Source: Diadophis punctatus similis (lineage: Eukaryota; Chordata; Lepidosauria; Squamata; Dipsadidae). Taken from it: a stretch of 64,000 nucleotides of DNA. The translations under genes and the position numbers were made by a program. Below the pieces are notes generated by a model that worked only from the letters and a program-made list of their open reading frames with translations, searched no databases and was not told the origin of the DNA. The stretch spans positions 1,700,637 to 1,764,636 of the forward strand of contig JALIGW010000058.1 of the NCBI GenBank assembly GCA_023053685.1, written 5' to 3'. This document shows, one piece after another, positions 1 through 11,389 of the stretch (position 1 is its first letter; every line of letters starts with the position of its first letter).

Positions 1-145
1 TGACTCAGCCTTCCATCCTTCCGAGGTGGGTAAAATGAGGACCCAGATTGTTGGGGGCAAGAGGCTGAACTCTGTAAACCGCTTAGAGAGAGCTGTAAAG
101 TGCTGTGAAGCGGTATATAAGTCTAAGTGCTATTGCTATTGCTAA
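1..145 (+). mobile_element. Squamate tRNA-derived SINE, 5' cut by window edge
   Basis: The body and tail of the commonest SINE in the window: GACCCAGATTGTTGGGGGCA, then AAACCGCTTAGAGAG, ending CTAAGTGCTATTGC. Confidence 0.8.
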
Positions 146-983
146 TTGGCCAACGTGACCTGGGACACTTTGCGGTCGTATGCCTCTTAATAAAATAACT
201 TTCATTCGAAGCAGACATTTCGGTGCCCATTTCTGAAAAGCAAGCAGATCGTAACCAGGTTCCCGGCCTCTTTTGGCACCAACCTTTCCAACTCAACTGT
301 TAGTGTCTGGGCTTAAGTTGGCCTTTTATTTGCTATTATTAGCCGAAAGGAGAGAAGGATGGATGGCAGCAAACCGGGTGAAGACAGTCCGGCTGTATTG
401 CTCGCTTGGGTGGGGCAGAATTGTGGGGGGAGCACTATGGGGTGGAGGGGAGAACTTTCCTTGCTTGCAACAAGATTCAAACACCCCCCCCCCCCGAATG
501 TTGATCAAATTTCGGAGGTGACCTCAGGCATTGATTTATTCCTTTTTTTTAAAAGATCTTTCCAGGCTGCCTTTAAGGCAGAAACCCAAAACCAACTTCC
601 TGGATAGCTTACACATAAAGGCAATGACATATTAATCATGGCAGCATCGCACTTGGGGCTGAAAGGCCTCGAACGGATCCAAGCAGAGGAAGAAGGAAAA
701 AAAATATATGAAAAAATAAAGACGGTTCCAGAATGGGGGAAAGAGAAGTGAAGAAATACTCTCTTCCCAGGTTGCTTTCGCTCTGGCAGCCGAGGCTGTG
801 TTGGGCTCTGCCTTGTCCAGTGGCTGGCTGATCCTCGCCGTTGCTGGCCAGCGGCTTCCTTCTCCGGAGGCAGCTTGGCCGAGGCCTCCTCCATGACCTC
901 ACCTGGCAGGTCTGGGCAGCTGAGGCCGATCATCCAGGGAAGGGGAAGCTGATTGGTTCAAAGATGCTGAAGCCTAAGAAAGA
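146..983. other. Unassigned DNA
   Basis: I recognise no exon. An AATAAA-containing block at 185-200 could be the end of an old retroelement. Short open frames here are not conserved-looking. Confidence 0.4.
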
Positions 984-1083
984 AAGCGGTAAGCTTCTAC
1001 ATTTAGGCAAGAAAAACCAAACGCCCAGATACAGGGTCAACTCTGAAGCGAACCTGGCTGGGGCCATTTTGGAGGCTTCAGGG

Positions 1084-1344
1084 CAGAGGTGGGATTCAGC
1101 AGGTTCTGACCAGTTCTGGAGAACCGGTAGTGGAAATTTTGAGTAGTTCGAAGAACTACTGCCTCCCGAGTCCCAGCTGATCGAGTCCCAGCTGATCGGG
1201 AGGAAATGGGGATTTTGCCATAACCTTCCCCTGGAGTGGGGAGGGAATGGAGATTTTACAGTATCCTTCCCCTGCCACGCCCACCAAGCCCACCAAGCCA
1301 CGCCCACAGAACCGGTAGTAAAAAAAAATTGAATCCCACCACTG
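1084..1344. mobile_element. Non-autonomous hAT, GGTGGGATTCA family
   Basis: Terminal inverted repeats CAGAGGTGGGATTCA and TGAATCCCACCACTG are flanked by a perfect 8-bp duplication CTTCAGGG (1076-1083, 1345-1352). The inside is GC-rich with GGGCGTGG-type motifs. Related copies lie at 7366, 19843, 40276 and 48171. Confidence 0.85.
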
Positions 1345-1847
1345 CTTCAGGGTTGCCACAGTGCGAAGAAGGGATGGGGATGGGGGACATAGTTAGATGG
1401 GAGTTTGTAGCCAAAAAAAAAATTTTTTTTTCCTGTGGGAACCAAGGACATTCCGACAGGTGCCTGGGAAGAGGAGGAGTCCAGTTACCAAGCGACCAGC
1501 CAGCACCTCGATGGGACAATGTGACTGATTGTTTGAGGAAAGGGAGAACTTTCACTTTTTAATCAGGTGAAAACCGTGGAAAATTTCAGAGTCGGTTTTC
1601 ACCAGTTTTTTGCCAATATGATATCTCCAATAAAATTGTTCTTGGGAGAACTTGCCTGCCTCGGAGTTCTATGGAGTTATTACTTGGAACCCTGACATAC
1701 AGTCTAGGTCGTACTTTGCTCAATAGTAGAAACTGTGAGAGGGATCTTGGAGTCCTAGTGGACGATCACTTGAAAATGAGCCAGCCGTGTGCAGCAGCTG
1801 CCAAAAAAGCCAACACAGTTCTAGGCTGCATTAACAGAGGGATAGAA

Positions 1848-2075
1848 TCAATAGCAATAGCACTTAGACTTATATACCGCTTCATAGTGCTTTCCAGCCC
1901 TCTCTAAGCGGTTTACAGAGTTCAGCCAATTGCCCCCAACAATCTGGGTCCTCATTTTACCCACCTCAGAAGGATGGAAGGCTGAGTCAACCTTGAGCCC
2001 GTGAGATTTGAACAGCTGAACTGCTGAACTAGCAGTCAGCCTGCAATGGCTGCATTTAACCACTGCACCACTTCA
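1848..2075 (-). mobile_element. Squamate tRNA-derived SINE
   Basis: Full-length copy. In its own sense it has an A-box-like TGGTGCAGTGG head and ends GTCTAAGTGCTATTGC. It sits inside a CR1 copy. Confidence 0.85.
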
Positions 2076-2087
2076 GCTCAAGAACAC

Positions 2088-2250
2088 GTGAAGTGTTTAT
2101 TTATTTATTTATTTATTTGGTATTCTTATATGCCGCCCAACTCCCGGAGGACTCCGGGCAGCGTACAACAGAGAAAATACAAGAAACCAATTCATAAATA
2201 TTGCATTAAAAACAGGTATAAAAATTAAAACCATAATATTTAAAACATCC
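2088..2250 (-). mobile_element. L2-type LINE 3' tail
   Basis: The (TTTA)n end and the GCCGCCCAACTCC block match the tails of the longer L2 copies at 27003 and 43865. The same short tail recurs at 7820-7945 and 13255-13345. Confidence 0.7.
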
Positions 2251-2602
2251 AATATCCATTAATACCACTTTATAAGGCCTTGGTAAGGCCACACCTGGAA
2301 TACTGTATCCAGTTTTGGTCACCAGAATATAAAGCAGATGTTGAGACTCTAGAAAGAGTGCAGAGAAAAGCAACAAAGATGATTAGGCTAAAACATATGA
2401 AGAGCGGTTGCAGGAACTGGGCATGGCTATTCTAGTGAAGAAAAGAACCAGGGGAGACAGGATAGCAGTCTTCCAATATTTGAGTGGCTGCACAAAGAAG
2501 AGGGAGTGAAGCTATTCTCCAAGGCACCTGAAGGCAGGGCGAGAAGCAATGGATGGAAAGTAATGAGTAATGGAAAGTAATGGAAAGTAATGGAAAGTAA
2601 TG

Positions 2603-2850
2603 AGCTGAGATGGCGCAGCAGTTAGAGGCAGGTACTGCAGGCCACTTTAGCTGACACTGATCCGCAAGTCAGCAGTTCAAATCTCACCGGCTCAAGGTTG
2701 ACTCAGCCTTCCATCCTTCCGAGGTAGGTAAAATGAGGACCCAGATTGTTGGGAGCAATATAAATATACATTGCTTACTGGTGTAAACCGCTTAGAGAGC
2801 GCTTGCACTGTGAGGCGATATATAAATCTCACAAATAAATAAAAAATAAA
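2603..2850 (+). mobile_element. tRNA-derived SINE, AATA-tailed variant
   Basis: Head GAGATGGCGCAGCAGTTAGA, body shared with the main SINE, but the tail is TATAAATCTCAC plus (AATA)n. A close copy lies at 58540-58790. Confidence 0.8.
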
Positions 2851-3085
2851 TAAATAATCAAGGAGAGAAGCAAACTAGAACTTAGGAGAAATTTCCTAAT
2901 TTAATCAGTGGAACAGCTTGCCTCCAGAAGTTGTGGATGCTCCATCACTGGAAGCTTTCAAGAAGAGATTGGACTGCCATTGGTCAGAAATGGTGTAGGG
3001 TCTCCTGCTGGAACAGGGGATTGGATTAGAAGACCTCCAAGGTCCCTTCCAGCTCTAGGAATCTAGGTTTCTATAATTCTAGGAT

Positions 3086-3819
3086 TCTAAGTTTCTACCG
3101 TCTCCCCTTCCATGCCCAAGGGGAATTGGGAGCCATTCAGTTTTGCCCAACATGTGGCTCTGCGAAGACACCTACTGGGAGGGGTGCCTTGGTCCTTGGT
3201 GAGCAGAAGTGGCCTTGACTGGCTTCATGTAAGAGTGACCTTGCCAAGACGTAGGCTTTGGAGGCTGCCACCAAAGTCCCACCTGAACATCAGGGCTCCA
3301 ACTGATCAGCCTCATCCTTTCACTCTCACCAGCCATTCCCCGTCAGAGGTCCTCCAAGAACAGGTCAGGCTGGCAGAGCTTTAGAGGAGCAGGAGTCCAG
3401 AACATCTGGAAGTCCTCAGCACTGGGAAAGCTGCCTTCTGGTCTCCATCCCAAAACTAACTCAAGGCCTCCTCCCTGGCACATGGACGCACAGCTTCTTC
3501 CTGGCTGGGTGTCTTCAGCTTCGTGTCTTCATGCAATTCTGCTGGCTGCGTTTTCCTTCACCTTGAGAGTCTCTTGAGGTCAGGAAGTTGTCCACATCCT
3601 GCTGTTTCTGATTTCTGGCTTGCATCCAGATGGCTGTTCTCCCCACATTTCTCCTCAACAAGGATTCTTGGACACCACCCCACCTTCCTCCTTTTCCTGG
3701 ATACGGGTTCCAGTCCTTCTCCAGTTTCCATCCACTTTTCTGGACCTTTTCTGGGGTATCTTGGAATGACCAGTGGTCTACTTTATTCAACTCACCTTCT
3801 AGTCCAATGTTTTTCAATC
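3086..3819. other. Unassigned DNA
   Basis: No repeat or exon recognised. Its 3' edge (TTTTTCAATCT, 3810-3819) is half of a palindromic element that the next feature interrupts. Confidence 0.4.
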
Positions 3820-3899
3820 TCCTAAAGCAGAGGTGGGGAACTATGGCCCCTTTAAGACTTGTGGACTTCAACTCCCAGAATTCCTGAGTCAGCTGGCTC

Positions 3900-4240
3900 A
3901 GGAATTCTGGGAGTTGGAGTCCACAAGTCATATAAGGGGGCACAGCCAGCATGGCTGGCTTAGGAATTCTGGGAGTTGAAGTCCATAAGTCATATAAGGG
4001 GGCACAGCCAGCATGGCTGGCTCAGGAATTCTGGGAGTTGAAGTCCATAAGTCATATAAGGGGGCACAGCCAGCATGGCTGGCTTAGGAATTCTGGGAGT
4101 TGAAGTCCATAAGTCATATAAGGGGGCACAGCCAGCATGGCTGGCTTAGGAATTCTAGGAGTGGGGAGTCCACAAGTCATATAAGGGGGCACAGCCAGCA
4201 TGGCTGGCTCAGGAATTCTGGGAGTTGAAGTCCATAAGTC
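3900..4240. repeat. 62-bp tandem repeat, about 5.5 copies
   Basis: GGAATTCTGGGAGTTGAAGT recurs near 3901, 3963, 4025, 4087, 4149 and 4211, a strict 62-bp period. Copies are nearly identical. The unit includes GGGGGCACAGCCAGCATGG. Confidence 0.9.
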
Positions 4241-4856
4241 TAAGGTGACCAGACGTCCCGCTTTTGGCGGGACAGTCCTGCTTTTTAATAATTTGTCCCG
4301 CGTCCCGCGGCGTTTCAAAAAAGTCCTGCTTTTTGAATTTGAATTTGCCCTGCACACCCCTCTGCCTCCTGCCTCGCCTGCCTCCTCCTGCCAGGCGGGG
4401 AGGGAGGGCAGTGAGAGGGGCAGCGGCGGTCTTGCCTGTTTGTCGCCGCAGAGCCGAAGAAGCTGGTGGCGTTCGCGGCGCGAAGCTTCCCCCGCCCGCT
4501 TTCCCTGGCCGCCGGGACGCCGCCATTTGTGTTCTTTTGCCCTCTGTGCAAGCAGAACGCTTTGCGCATGCACAGAGGGCAAAAGAACGCAAATGGCAGC
4601 ATCCCGGTGGCCAGGGAAAGCGGGTGGGGGAAGCCCCGCGCCGCGAACGCCACCAGCTTCTTCGGCTCTGCGGTGACGAACAGATAAGCCTGCGCCGGTA
4701 GGAACCCACCCCTGGCTGCCATGAAGGGGCGGTGTTTGGGGGGAGGGGTGCACAAAGCTGCAGGATAAGAGAGACGGACCCCTCCCATCTTGCTCCCCTA
4801 GAAACCCCCCCGTCAATGGTGTCCCGCTTTACAAAAAATAAAATCTGGTCACCTTA
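4241..4856. mobile_element. hAT-like element with long internal hairpin
   Basis: Terminal repeats TAAGGTGACCAGA and TCTGGTCACCTTA are flanked by perfect 8-bp CATAAGTC (4233-4240, 4857-4864). Inside, 4446-4550 and 4569-4673 form an inverted repeat of about 105-bp arms. Long open frames here are by-products of its GC-rich sequence. Confidence 0.8.
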
Positions 4857-5176
4857 CATAAGTCATAAAGGGGTCATAGTTCCCCACCCTTGTCCTAAAG
4901 TTACTGAGGTTGAAAAACACTTTTTGTCCCCATGGATGGTCACAGAGGTCTCCAAGACATCCTGGCCCCAGACCTAGAATTGAATGCAAGCGTAGAGCTG
5001 AGGGGGCCCTTGAGGTCATCAAGTTTTCCTCGCTCTTGAAGGTTCCCTTATGTCTGCCCTCCCCCCTCCATAATCCAGTTTCTGAACATGGGCAATGTTT
5101 CAGCGACAAATAGCCATGGTTAATTTGAAGCACAGTTCACCAGATGAATCCAACAACCCGTGATGTGCATAGGATA

Positions 5177-5558
5177 CAGGTAGTCCTTGACTTACAACAG
5201 TTCATTTAGTGACAATTCAAAGTTACAACAGCCCTGAAAAAATGGACGTGACCATTTTTCACACTACTGCTGCAGCATCCCCATGGTCACATGATCTAAA
5301 TCCAGGCCCTTGGCAACTGACTCATACTTATGACGGCCCCAGTGTCCCGAGGTCATGTGATCCCCTTTTGCGACCTTCTGACAAGCAAAGCCAAAGTGGG
5401 AAGCCAGATTCACTTAACAACCAGGTTACTAACTGAACAGCTACAGGGATTCACTTACCAGCTGGCAGGAAAGGTTGTAAAATTAACACTTAACAAATGT
5501 CTCACTTAGCAACATAAATTTTGGGACTCAATTGTGGTCATAAGTCAAGGGCTACCTG
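5177..5558. mobile_element. Mariner-like MITE, CAGGTAGTCC family
   Basis: Ends CAGGTAGTCCTTGACTTA and AAGTCAAGGGCTACCTG are inverted repeats beside a TA dinucleotide. Copies lie at 10213, 28038 (interrupted) and 33940, with fragments near 28795, 29930 and 47598. Confidence 0.75.
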
Positions 5559-6169
5559 TGCTTGCATTTTAGCCTCTTGCGCTTTGCAAATTCATCCTCT
5601 TAAACCTGATTTTTTAAAAAACTAAAATTTCATGGTCTGGAGCAGTCATATCCTTAAGTAGTGTGTTCTTCAGTCTCTTCTTAAAAACCTCTAGTGTTGG
5701 AGCACCTTTCCTCTAATTAATTGTCCTCACTTCCAGGAAGTTTTTCCTTAATTCCAGGTTTCTTCTCTCTTTGTTAAGTTTCAGCATTTGGTAACAGCAC
5801 TCCCAACTGCTGCAGAATCAGTTTTGATCAGCCGTTGCAACAAACAAGAGTTACAAGACACGTCCACCATCTGTTCTGCCTGCTGGATGTAATTTCCAAT
5901 CTAAAAAGGAATAGAAATTATGGACTAATTCTCAAGAACAAGCTGGCTTAATATAATGGTTTTCCAAGTCACTGAAAGAGTTCTTTTGACCCCCCATCCC
6001 CCACCCAGCCTTGTTGCAATATTTTAAAAGCCTCGGTGATCAGCGTGATGGGATCCATCTGATGGTCTTCTCATCCTGTGGCCCTCTCCTTCTATTTGGT
6101 GAACCCCAACCCACAAGTCCTGGGGAGCAGAAGCGATGAAGTAGAAACCCTAGAGTAGTCATCTTACAG
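5559..6169. other. Mostly unassigned DNA with a CR1 fragment
   Basis: 5670-5790 resembles the minus-strand CR1 3' coding end. The rest is not recognised. Confidence 0.4.
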
Positions 6170-6545
6170 CTGCAGGAACTGGGCATGGTTGGTCTAGTGA
6201 AGAGAAGGACCAGGGTTAGACAGGATAGCAGTCTTCCAATATTTGAGGGGCTGCCACAGTGAGGAGCCTATTCTCCAAAGCACCTGAAGGCAGGACAAGA
6301 AGCAATGGGTGGAAATTAATCAAGAAGAGATTCAACCTGGAAATAAGGAGGAACTTTCTGACAATGAGAACAATCAACCCATGGAACAGAAGTTGCCTTC
6401 GGAAGTTGTGGGAGCTTCATCACTGGAGGCTTTCAAGAAGAGATTGGACTGCTATCTGTCAGAAATGCTGTAGGGTCTCCTGCTTGGGCGGGGGGTTGGA
6501 CTAGATGACCTCCGAGGTCCCTTCCAACTCTGTTATCTTTTTATT
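6170..6545 (+). mobile_element. CR1 (L3-like) LINE 3' end
   Basis: Remnant frames of the reverse-transcriptase C-terminus are followed by the GGTCCCTTCCAACTCTGTTA terminus. Confidence 0.8.
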
Positions 6546-6619
6546 TGCATTTAACAAGGTCAACTACCTTACCCCATAAAACAGAAAAGTCCTTGCGAAT
6601 TAAAATGTGCCTTGTGAGT

Positions 6620-7015
6620 TATCATTCTGGATGGTCACACAATCAGCCAGATGTTTCGACGGGATTTGTCATTTTTGTCCAACCACTGAGTCCTTCTCAA
6701 GGACTTGGGACAGACAGATGTAGATGTTTGATAATGTTAAAGGTCTCATCGCAGGATGTAAGCTGTTCCGAGTAAAGTGGGAATTGACTGATGGGGATTT
6801 TGTCAACACCGATGGTATTATTATTATTATTATTGTGGTTCGTTGCATAGTCAGCCAGATGTTCAGACTGGATTTGGCAGTTTTGTCCTGCCCAAGGACC
6901 TGGAATAGGCAGATGTGGTCGTTGATGATGTTAGATGTATTGTCGCAGGAGATAAGCCGTTCTGAGTACAGCTGCCATTTGCAATTGACCAATGGAGATT
7001 TTGTCAATGCCACTG
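6620..7015 (+). repeat. Diverged tandem duplication, about 200-bp unit
   Basis: Two copies (6620-6815 and 6836-7015) share GTCAGCCAGATGTTTCGAC-like starts, AGATG, GTCGCAGGA and GATTTTGTCAA blocks, separated by a short (ATT)n. Family not identified. Confidence 0.6.
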
Positions 7016-7016
7016 G

Positions 7017-7230
7017 TTTAGATTTAGATTTATTATTAGAGATGGAAGGGACCTTGTAGGTCATCTAGTCCAACCCCCTGCTCAAGCAGGAGTTCCTACA
7101 CCATTTGAGACAGATGGCAGTCCAGTCTCTCCTTGAAGGTCGCAAGTGTTGGGGCTCTCACAACCTCCGCTGGCAAGTTGTTCCACTGGTTGATCGCTCT
7201 CACCATCAGAAAGTTTCTCCTCACTTCCAG
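7017..7230 (-). mobile_element. CR1 LINE 3' fragment
   Basis: GTTGGAAGGGACC-type end and CTCAAGCAGGAGTTCCTACA, the antisense CR1 terminus. Confidence 0.75.
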
Positions 7231-7365
7231 GTTGAATCTTGGTGGTCAAGATTGCATCCAAGGTATTTTCTGCCACAGTTGTTCTTTTTCTATTTGTGGG
7301 TCTTTGTATTTTGTTACCTTCTCTAGTTTTTACTCTTCTGTTCTGCTGTCACCAGGTACTGCCTA

Positions 7366-7600
7366 CAGTGGTGAAATCCAATTTTTTTTACTACCAGCTC
7401 TGTGGGCGTGGCTTGGTAGGCGTGGCTTAGCTTGGTGGGCATGGCTTGGTGGGTGTGGCAGGGGGAGGATACTGCAAAATCCCCATTCCCTCCCCACTCT
7501 GGGGCCAGCCAGAGATGGTATTTGCCGGTTCTCCGAACTACTCAAAATTTCTGCTACCGGTTCTCCAGAACCTGTCAGAACCTGCTGGATTTCACCCCTG
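7366..7600. mobile_element. Non-autonomous hAT, GGTGGGATTCA family
   Basis: CAGTGGTGAAATCCA start, TGGATTTCACCCCTG end and the GGGCGTGGC-rich interior match the element at 1084. No clean target duplication remains. Confidence 0.7.
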
Positions 7601-7959
7601 TTGCCATCTCCACTATCCAGACATATATATATATATATTGCCTTTCTTATTGTTAAGTGTGTTATGTGGCAGGTTCCTGTCTGCTTGAAGTCTAAAGTCC
7701 CAGAGCAATTCAGCTCCTTTATTTTCTTTGCCTTTCTCTATTTTATGGTCCCACCACTTCTTGCTTTCAGGCAAATAATATTTCTTGCAGGTCTTTCAAT
7801 GCACCATTGTTGCTATTATTATTAAATTTATATGCCACCCATCTCAGTGTCAAGAGACTCTGGGCAGCTTACAACAACACGAAAGTGTAACGTAAAACAG
7901 AAAGGGCCTTAAAACATTGAGAACGTTCAACATTCTGAATTAAAACCAGGCAGCAATTT

Positions 7960-8885
7960 TTCCAGGGTGGTAGAGAGTTGAATTTCAAGGTCCCTTCCAA
8001 CTCTGCTGTTCTGTAATGAATTGTGTAATTACAGAATTACACAATGCATTGTGTAAAAGGTTGGCATGCTGCAGCTGCCAAAAAAGCCAACACAGTTCTA
8101 GGCTGCATTAACAGAGGGATAGAATCAAGATCACGCGAAGTGTTAATACCACTTTATAATGCCTTGGTAAAGCCACATTTGGAATACTGCATTCAGTTTT
8201 GGTCGCCACGATGTAAAAAAGACGTTGAGACTCTAGAAAGAGTGCAGAGAAGAGCAACAAAGATGATTAAAAGAGCCGAGATGGCGCAGTGGTTAAAGTG
8301 CAGGACTGCAGTTCAGCAGTTCAGCAGTTCAAATCTCACCAGCTCAAGGTTGACTCAGCCTTCCATCCTTCCGAGGTCGGTAAAATGAGGACCCAGATTG
8401 TTGGGGGCAATATGCTGAACTCTGTAAACCGCTTAGAGAGGGCTGTAAAGCACTATGAAGTGGTATATAAGTCTAAGTGCTAAGTGCTATTATGGGACTG
8501 GAGGCTAAAACATATGAAGAATGGTTGCTGGAATTGGGTATGTCTAGTTAATGAAAGGAAGGACTAGGGGAGACATGATAGCAGTCTTCCAATATCTCAG
8601 GGGTTGCCACAAAGAAGAGGGAGTCAAACTTTTCTCCAAGGCACCTGGGGGTAGAACAAGAAGCAATGGGTGGAAAATAATCAAGGAGAAAAGCAACTTA
8701 GAACTAAGGAGAAATTTCCTGATAGTTAGAACAATTAATCAGTGGAACAACTTGCCTCCAGAACTTGTGAATGCTCCAACACTGGCAGTTTTTAAGAAGG
8801 CGTTGGATAACCATTTGTCTGAAGTAGTGTAGGGTTTCCTGCCTAGGCAGGGGGTTGGACTAGAAGACCTCCAAAGTCCCTTCTA
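7960..8885 (+). mobile_element. CR1 (L3-like) LINE 3' part with SINE insertion
   Basis: Remnant of the CR1 reverse-transcriptase C-terminus ([35 protein letters not shown]) split by a SINE at 8272-8490. It flows into the ATTCT array. Confidence 0.85.
8272..8490 (+). mobile_element. Squamate tRNA-derived SINE
   Basis: Head GAGATGGCGCAGTGGTTAAA holds the A box, and AGTTCAAATCTC the B box. It ends GTCTAAGTGCTA. Inserted in CR1. Confidence 0.85.
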
Positions 8886-8967
8886 ATTCTGTTATTCTAT
8901 TCTATTCTATTCTATTCTATTCTATTCTATTCTATTCTATTCTATTCTATTCTATTCTATTCTATTC
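8886..8967 (+). repeat. (ATTCT)n microsatellite at a CR1 3' end
   Basis: About 16 clean pentanucleotide units directly continue the CR1 terminus. The AATAG motif is known to be seeded by CR1 in advanced snakes. Confidence 0.9.
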
Positions 8968-9569
8968 CCCTGCCGTGTCTAGAGGCTTTCAAAGGGGAGA
9001 CAGGAGCTGCCAAGCAGAATTGTTTTCTGCAGCAACCGAGGGAGGAACAAGCAGCCCTGGGAGCTTCTCCAGAGAAGAAGGAAATGCTCTGAAGAATCGG
9101 GTATCGGTTGTTTGGGGAGGAGGAATTTATCTTGGCTCGCTTGGGGCCAAGATTTAGGCGTTGTCGAGAAGCCGACCGTATCTCCCGCGGGCATCTGTCA
9201 CTGTCTTCCAGCAGCAGCTCACCTCAAACGGCATTCCTCTGTCCTAATGCTGTTGTTTTTGGACCATTTTCACAGCAGCCTTCAGTTTAAAACAATGTTT
9301 GGGGCTGCATTCCTCATCCGGCATCCGCTAAGTGCACTTTCCGTATCTCCTTCCCACATCTCAGGTGCGCCACGATGCTCCCCGAGCTGGTTGGGGGTGA
9401 GTGTGTCCTTTGCTGTGACAGATCCACCCAGCTGCCCAGCTCCCCCCCCACCCGGGAAAAATCAGCCTTTTTTGTCTGCCAAATCACAAGGGTTACACAA
9501 TGTTCTTTCAAAGTGTCAGCTATCAGCACGAAAACAGTTGTGACGGAGGGTCAAAGAAATCCAGGTTTG
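8968..9569. other. Unassigned unique-looking DNA
   Basis: No repeat recognised and no convincing exon; a possible conserved noncoding block. Confidence 0.35.
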
Positions 9570-10212
9570 CTCCATCCAGGTTTGGTCACCACGATACAAA
9601 AAAGATGCTGAGACTCTGGAAAGAGTGCAGAGAAGAGCAACAAAGAGGATTAGGGGACTGGAGGTTAAAACAATAGCAATAGCACTTAGACTTATATACC
9701 GCTTCATAGTGCTTTCCAGCCCTCTCTAAGCGGTTTACAGAGTTCAGCATATTGCCCCCAACAATCTGGGTCCTCATTTTACCCACCTCGGAAGGATGGA
9801 AGGCTGAGTCAACCTTGAGCCGGTGAGATTTGAACTGCTGAACTGCTGAACTGCAGTGCTGCATTTTAACCACTGCACCACCTCGGCTCTTACATACAAT
9901 GAACGGTTGCTGGAACTGGGTTTGGCTAGTCTAGTGAAGAGAAGGACCAAGGGTGACATGATAGCAGTCTTCCAACATTTGAGGGGCTGCCCCAAAGAAG
10001 AGGGAGTCAAGCTATTCTCCAAAACATCCGAAGGCAGGACAAGAAGCAACGGATGGAAACTAAGCAAGGAGAGAAGCAACCTAGAACTAAGGAGGAATTT
10101 CCTGGAAGTTACAACAATTGACCAGTGGAAGGGCTTCCCTTTGGAAGTTGTGGCTGCTCCATCACTGGAGGCTTTCAAGAAGAGACTGGACAACCATTTG
10201 TCCAGAATGGTA

Positions 10213-10597
10213 CAGGGAGTCCTTGACCTATGACCACAATTGAGCCCTGTTGCTCAGTGAGACATTTGTTAAGTGATTTTTGCTCCATTTTACAGTCTTT
10301 CTTGCCACGGTTGTTAAGTGAATCGTTGCACTTGTGAAGTTAGTAACGCAGTTGTTCGATGAATCTGGTTTTCCCGTTGACTTTGTTGGTTCAGAAAATT
10401 GCAAAAGGGGATCGTGTGACCCCGGAACTCTGCAACCGTCAAAAATATGAGTCAGTTGCCAACTGCCTGGATCTTGACCATGTGACAATGGGGGTGCTGC
10501 AAGGGACATGTGGAAAATGGTCACAAATCACTTTTTTCAGTGACGTTGTAACTTTGAACATTCACTAAACAAACTGTTGTATGTCAAGGACTACCTG
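10213..10597. mobile_element. Mariner-like MITE, complete
   Basis: Inverted ends CAGGGAGTCCTTGAC and GTCAAGGACTACCTG flanked by TA on both sides (10211-10212, 10598-10599). Confidence 0.85.
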
Positions 10598-10604
10598 TAT
10601 AGGG

Positions 10605-10961
10605 CAGTGATGGCGAACCTTTTTTGGTTCGCGTGCCAAAAAGGGGGGGATGTGTGGGATCACGTGTGTGCGTGCCCACACCCATAATTCCATACACCCC
10701 CGTGCATGCGCGTATGACCCCCCCACTCCCAGCATGCAATGGCACGCCCATTTTTTGCTCTCTCCAGGCTTCTAGGAGCCTGGGGAGGGCGAAAACGGCC
10801 TTCCCCACCCCCTCTGGAGGCTGGAAATAGCCTGTTTCCTGACTCCCAGTGCGCCCAGAAGGCCCGAAAATCAGCCAGCCGCCCTGACCTGAGCTCGCGT
10901 GCCCACTGATATGGCTCCGCGTGCCACTTGTGGCACCTGTGCCATAGGTTTGCCATCACGG
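10605..10961. mobile_element. Non-autonomous hAT, TGATGGCGAACC family
   Basis: Starts CAGTGATGGCGAACC and ends GGTTTGCCATCACGG. Flanked by perfect 8-bp GTATAGGG (10597-10604, 10962-10969). Confidence 0.9.
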
Positions 10962-11040
10962 GTATAGGGTTTCCTGCTTGAACAGGGGGCTGGACTAGAA
11001 GACCTCCGAGGTCCCTTCCAACGCTGTCATTCTGTTATTC

Positions 11041-11389
11041 TCTATGATGTTTACCTCTTCGGTGGACAGAAAGTCTATTCTTGATTTGCTTCTCCGTTCT
11101 GATCCAGATGTTGCTTGCCAAAAAATGACAGGCCTTTGTTTAGCGTTTCGCTCTTCTGAAATGAGGCCCTGGGTCAGATTTATGCGTGCTGCGGCTTGAA
11201 TTAAGAGGCTGTTTACTTGTCACTTGAAACTTGGATCCGGGCACTGAAGTCCTCCTGATCCACTCCGATTGGGAGCAGGTTTCGGCATGAGCTCATCGGG
11301 GCAATCGAAAGCTTTCCTTGCCAGAGATCCACATCGAAAGGAAAAGTGTCCAAGTGCAGATGTTACCCATCTGGATCGTATTTCTTTCA
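11041..11389. other. Unassigned DNA
   Basis: No repeat, ORF or RNA gene recognised. Confidence 0.35.

Larger units (their letters stand above)
1671..3085 (+). mobile_element. CR1 (L3-like) LINE 3' part, broken by three insertions
   Basis: The reverse-transcriptase C-terminal remnant and 3' UTR can be followed through 1671-1847, 2255-2600 and 2865-3085. Insertions are a minus-strand SINE (1848-2075), an L2-type tail (2088-2250) and a plus-strand SINE (2603-2850). The sequence ends with the typical TTGGATTAGAAGACCTCC block. Confidence 0.85.
3828..4892. mobile_element. Palindromic hAT-like MITE with internal expansion
   Basis: Ends GAGGTGGGGAAC and GTTCCCCACC are flanked by perfect 8-bp TCCTAAAG (3820-3827, 4893-4900). 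The inside carries a 62-bp tandem array and a second nested element. The flanks (TTTTTCAATCT and AGGTTGAAAAAC) suggest it landed in yet another palindromic MITE. Confidence 0.8.
9570..11040 (+). mobile_element. CR1 (L3-like) LINE with three nested insertions
   Basis: CR1 pieces 9570-9664, 9896-10212 and 10970-11040. Insertions are a minus-strand SINE (9665-9895), a mariner-like MITE (10213-10597) and a hAT (10605-10961). The hAT target duplication GTATAGGG overlaps the last bases of the MITE, so the MITE came first. Confidence 0.85.

Noticed and set aside
4052..4816. Several 145-254 residue open frames on both strands
   Set aside because: They lie across the 62-bp array and the GC-rich hairpin element; overlapping frames on both strands are expected from such symmetry.
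8272..8300. tRNA genes
   Set aside because: A- and B-box-like motifs belong to SINE heads; none folds into a full functional tRNA that I can support.
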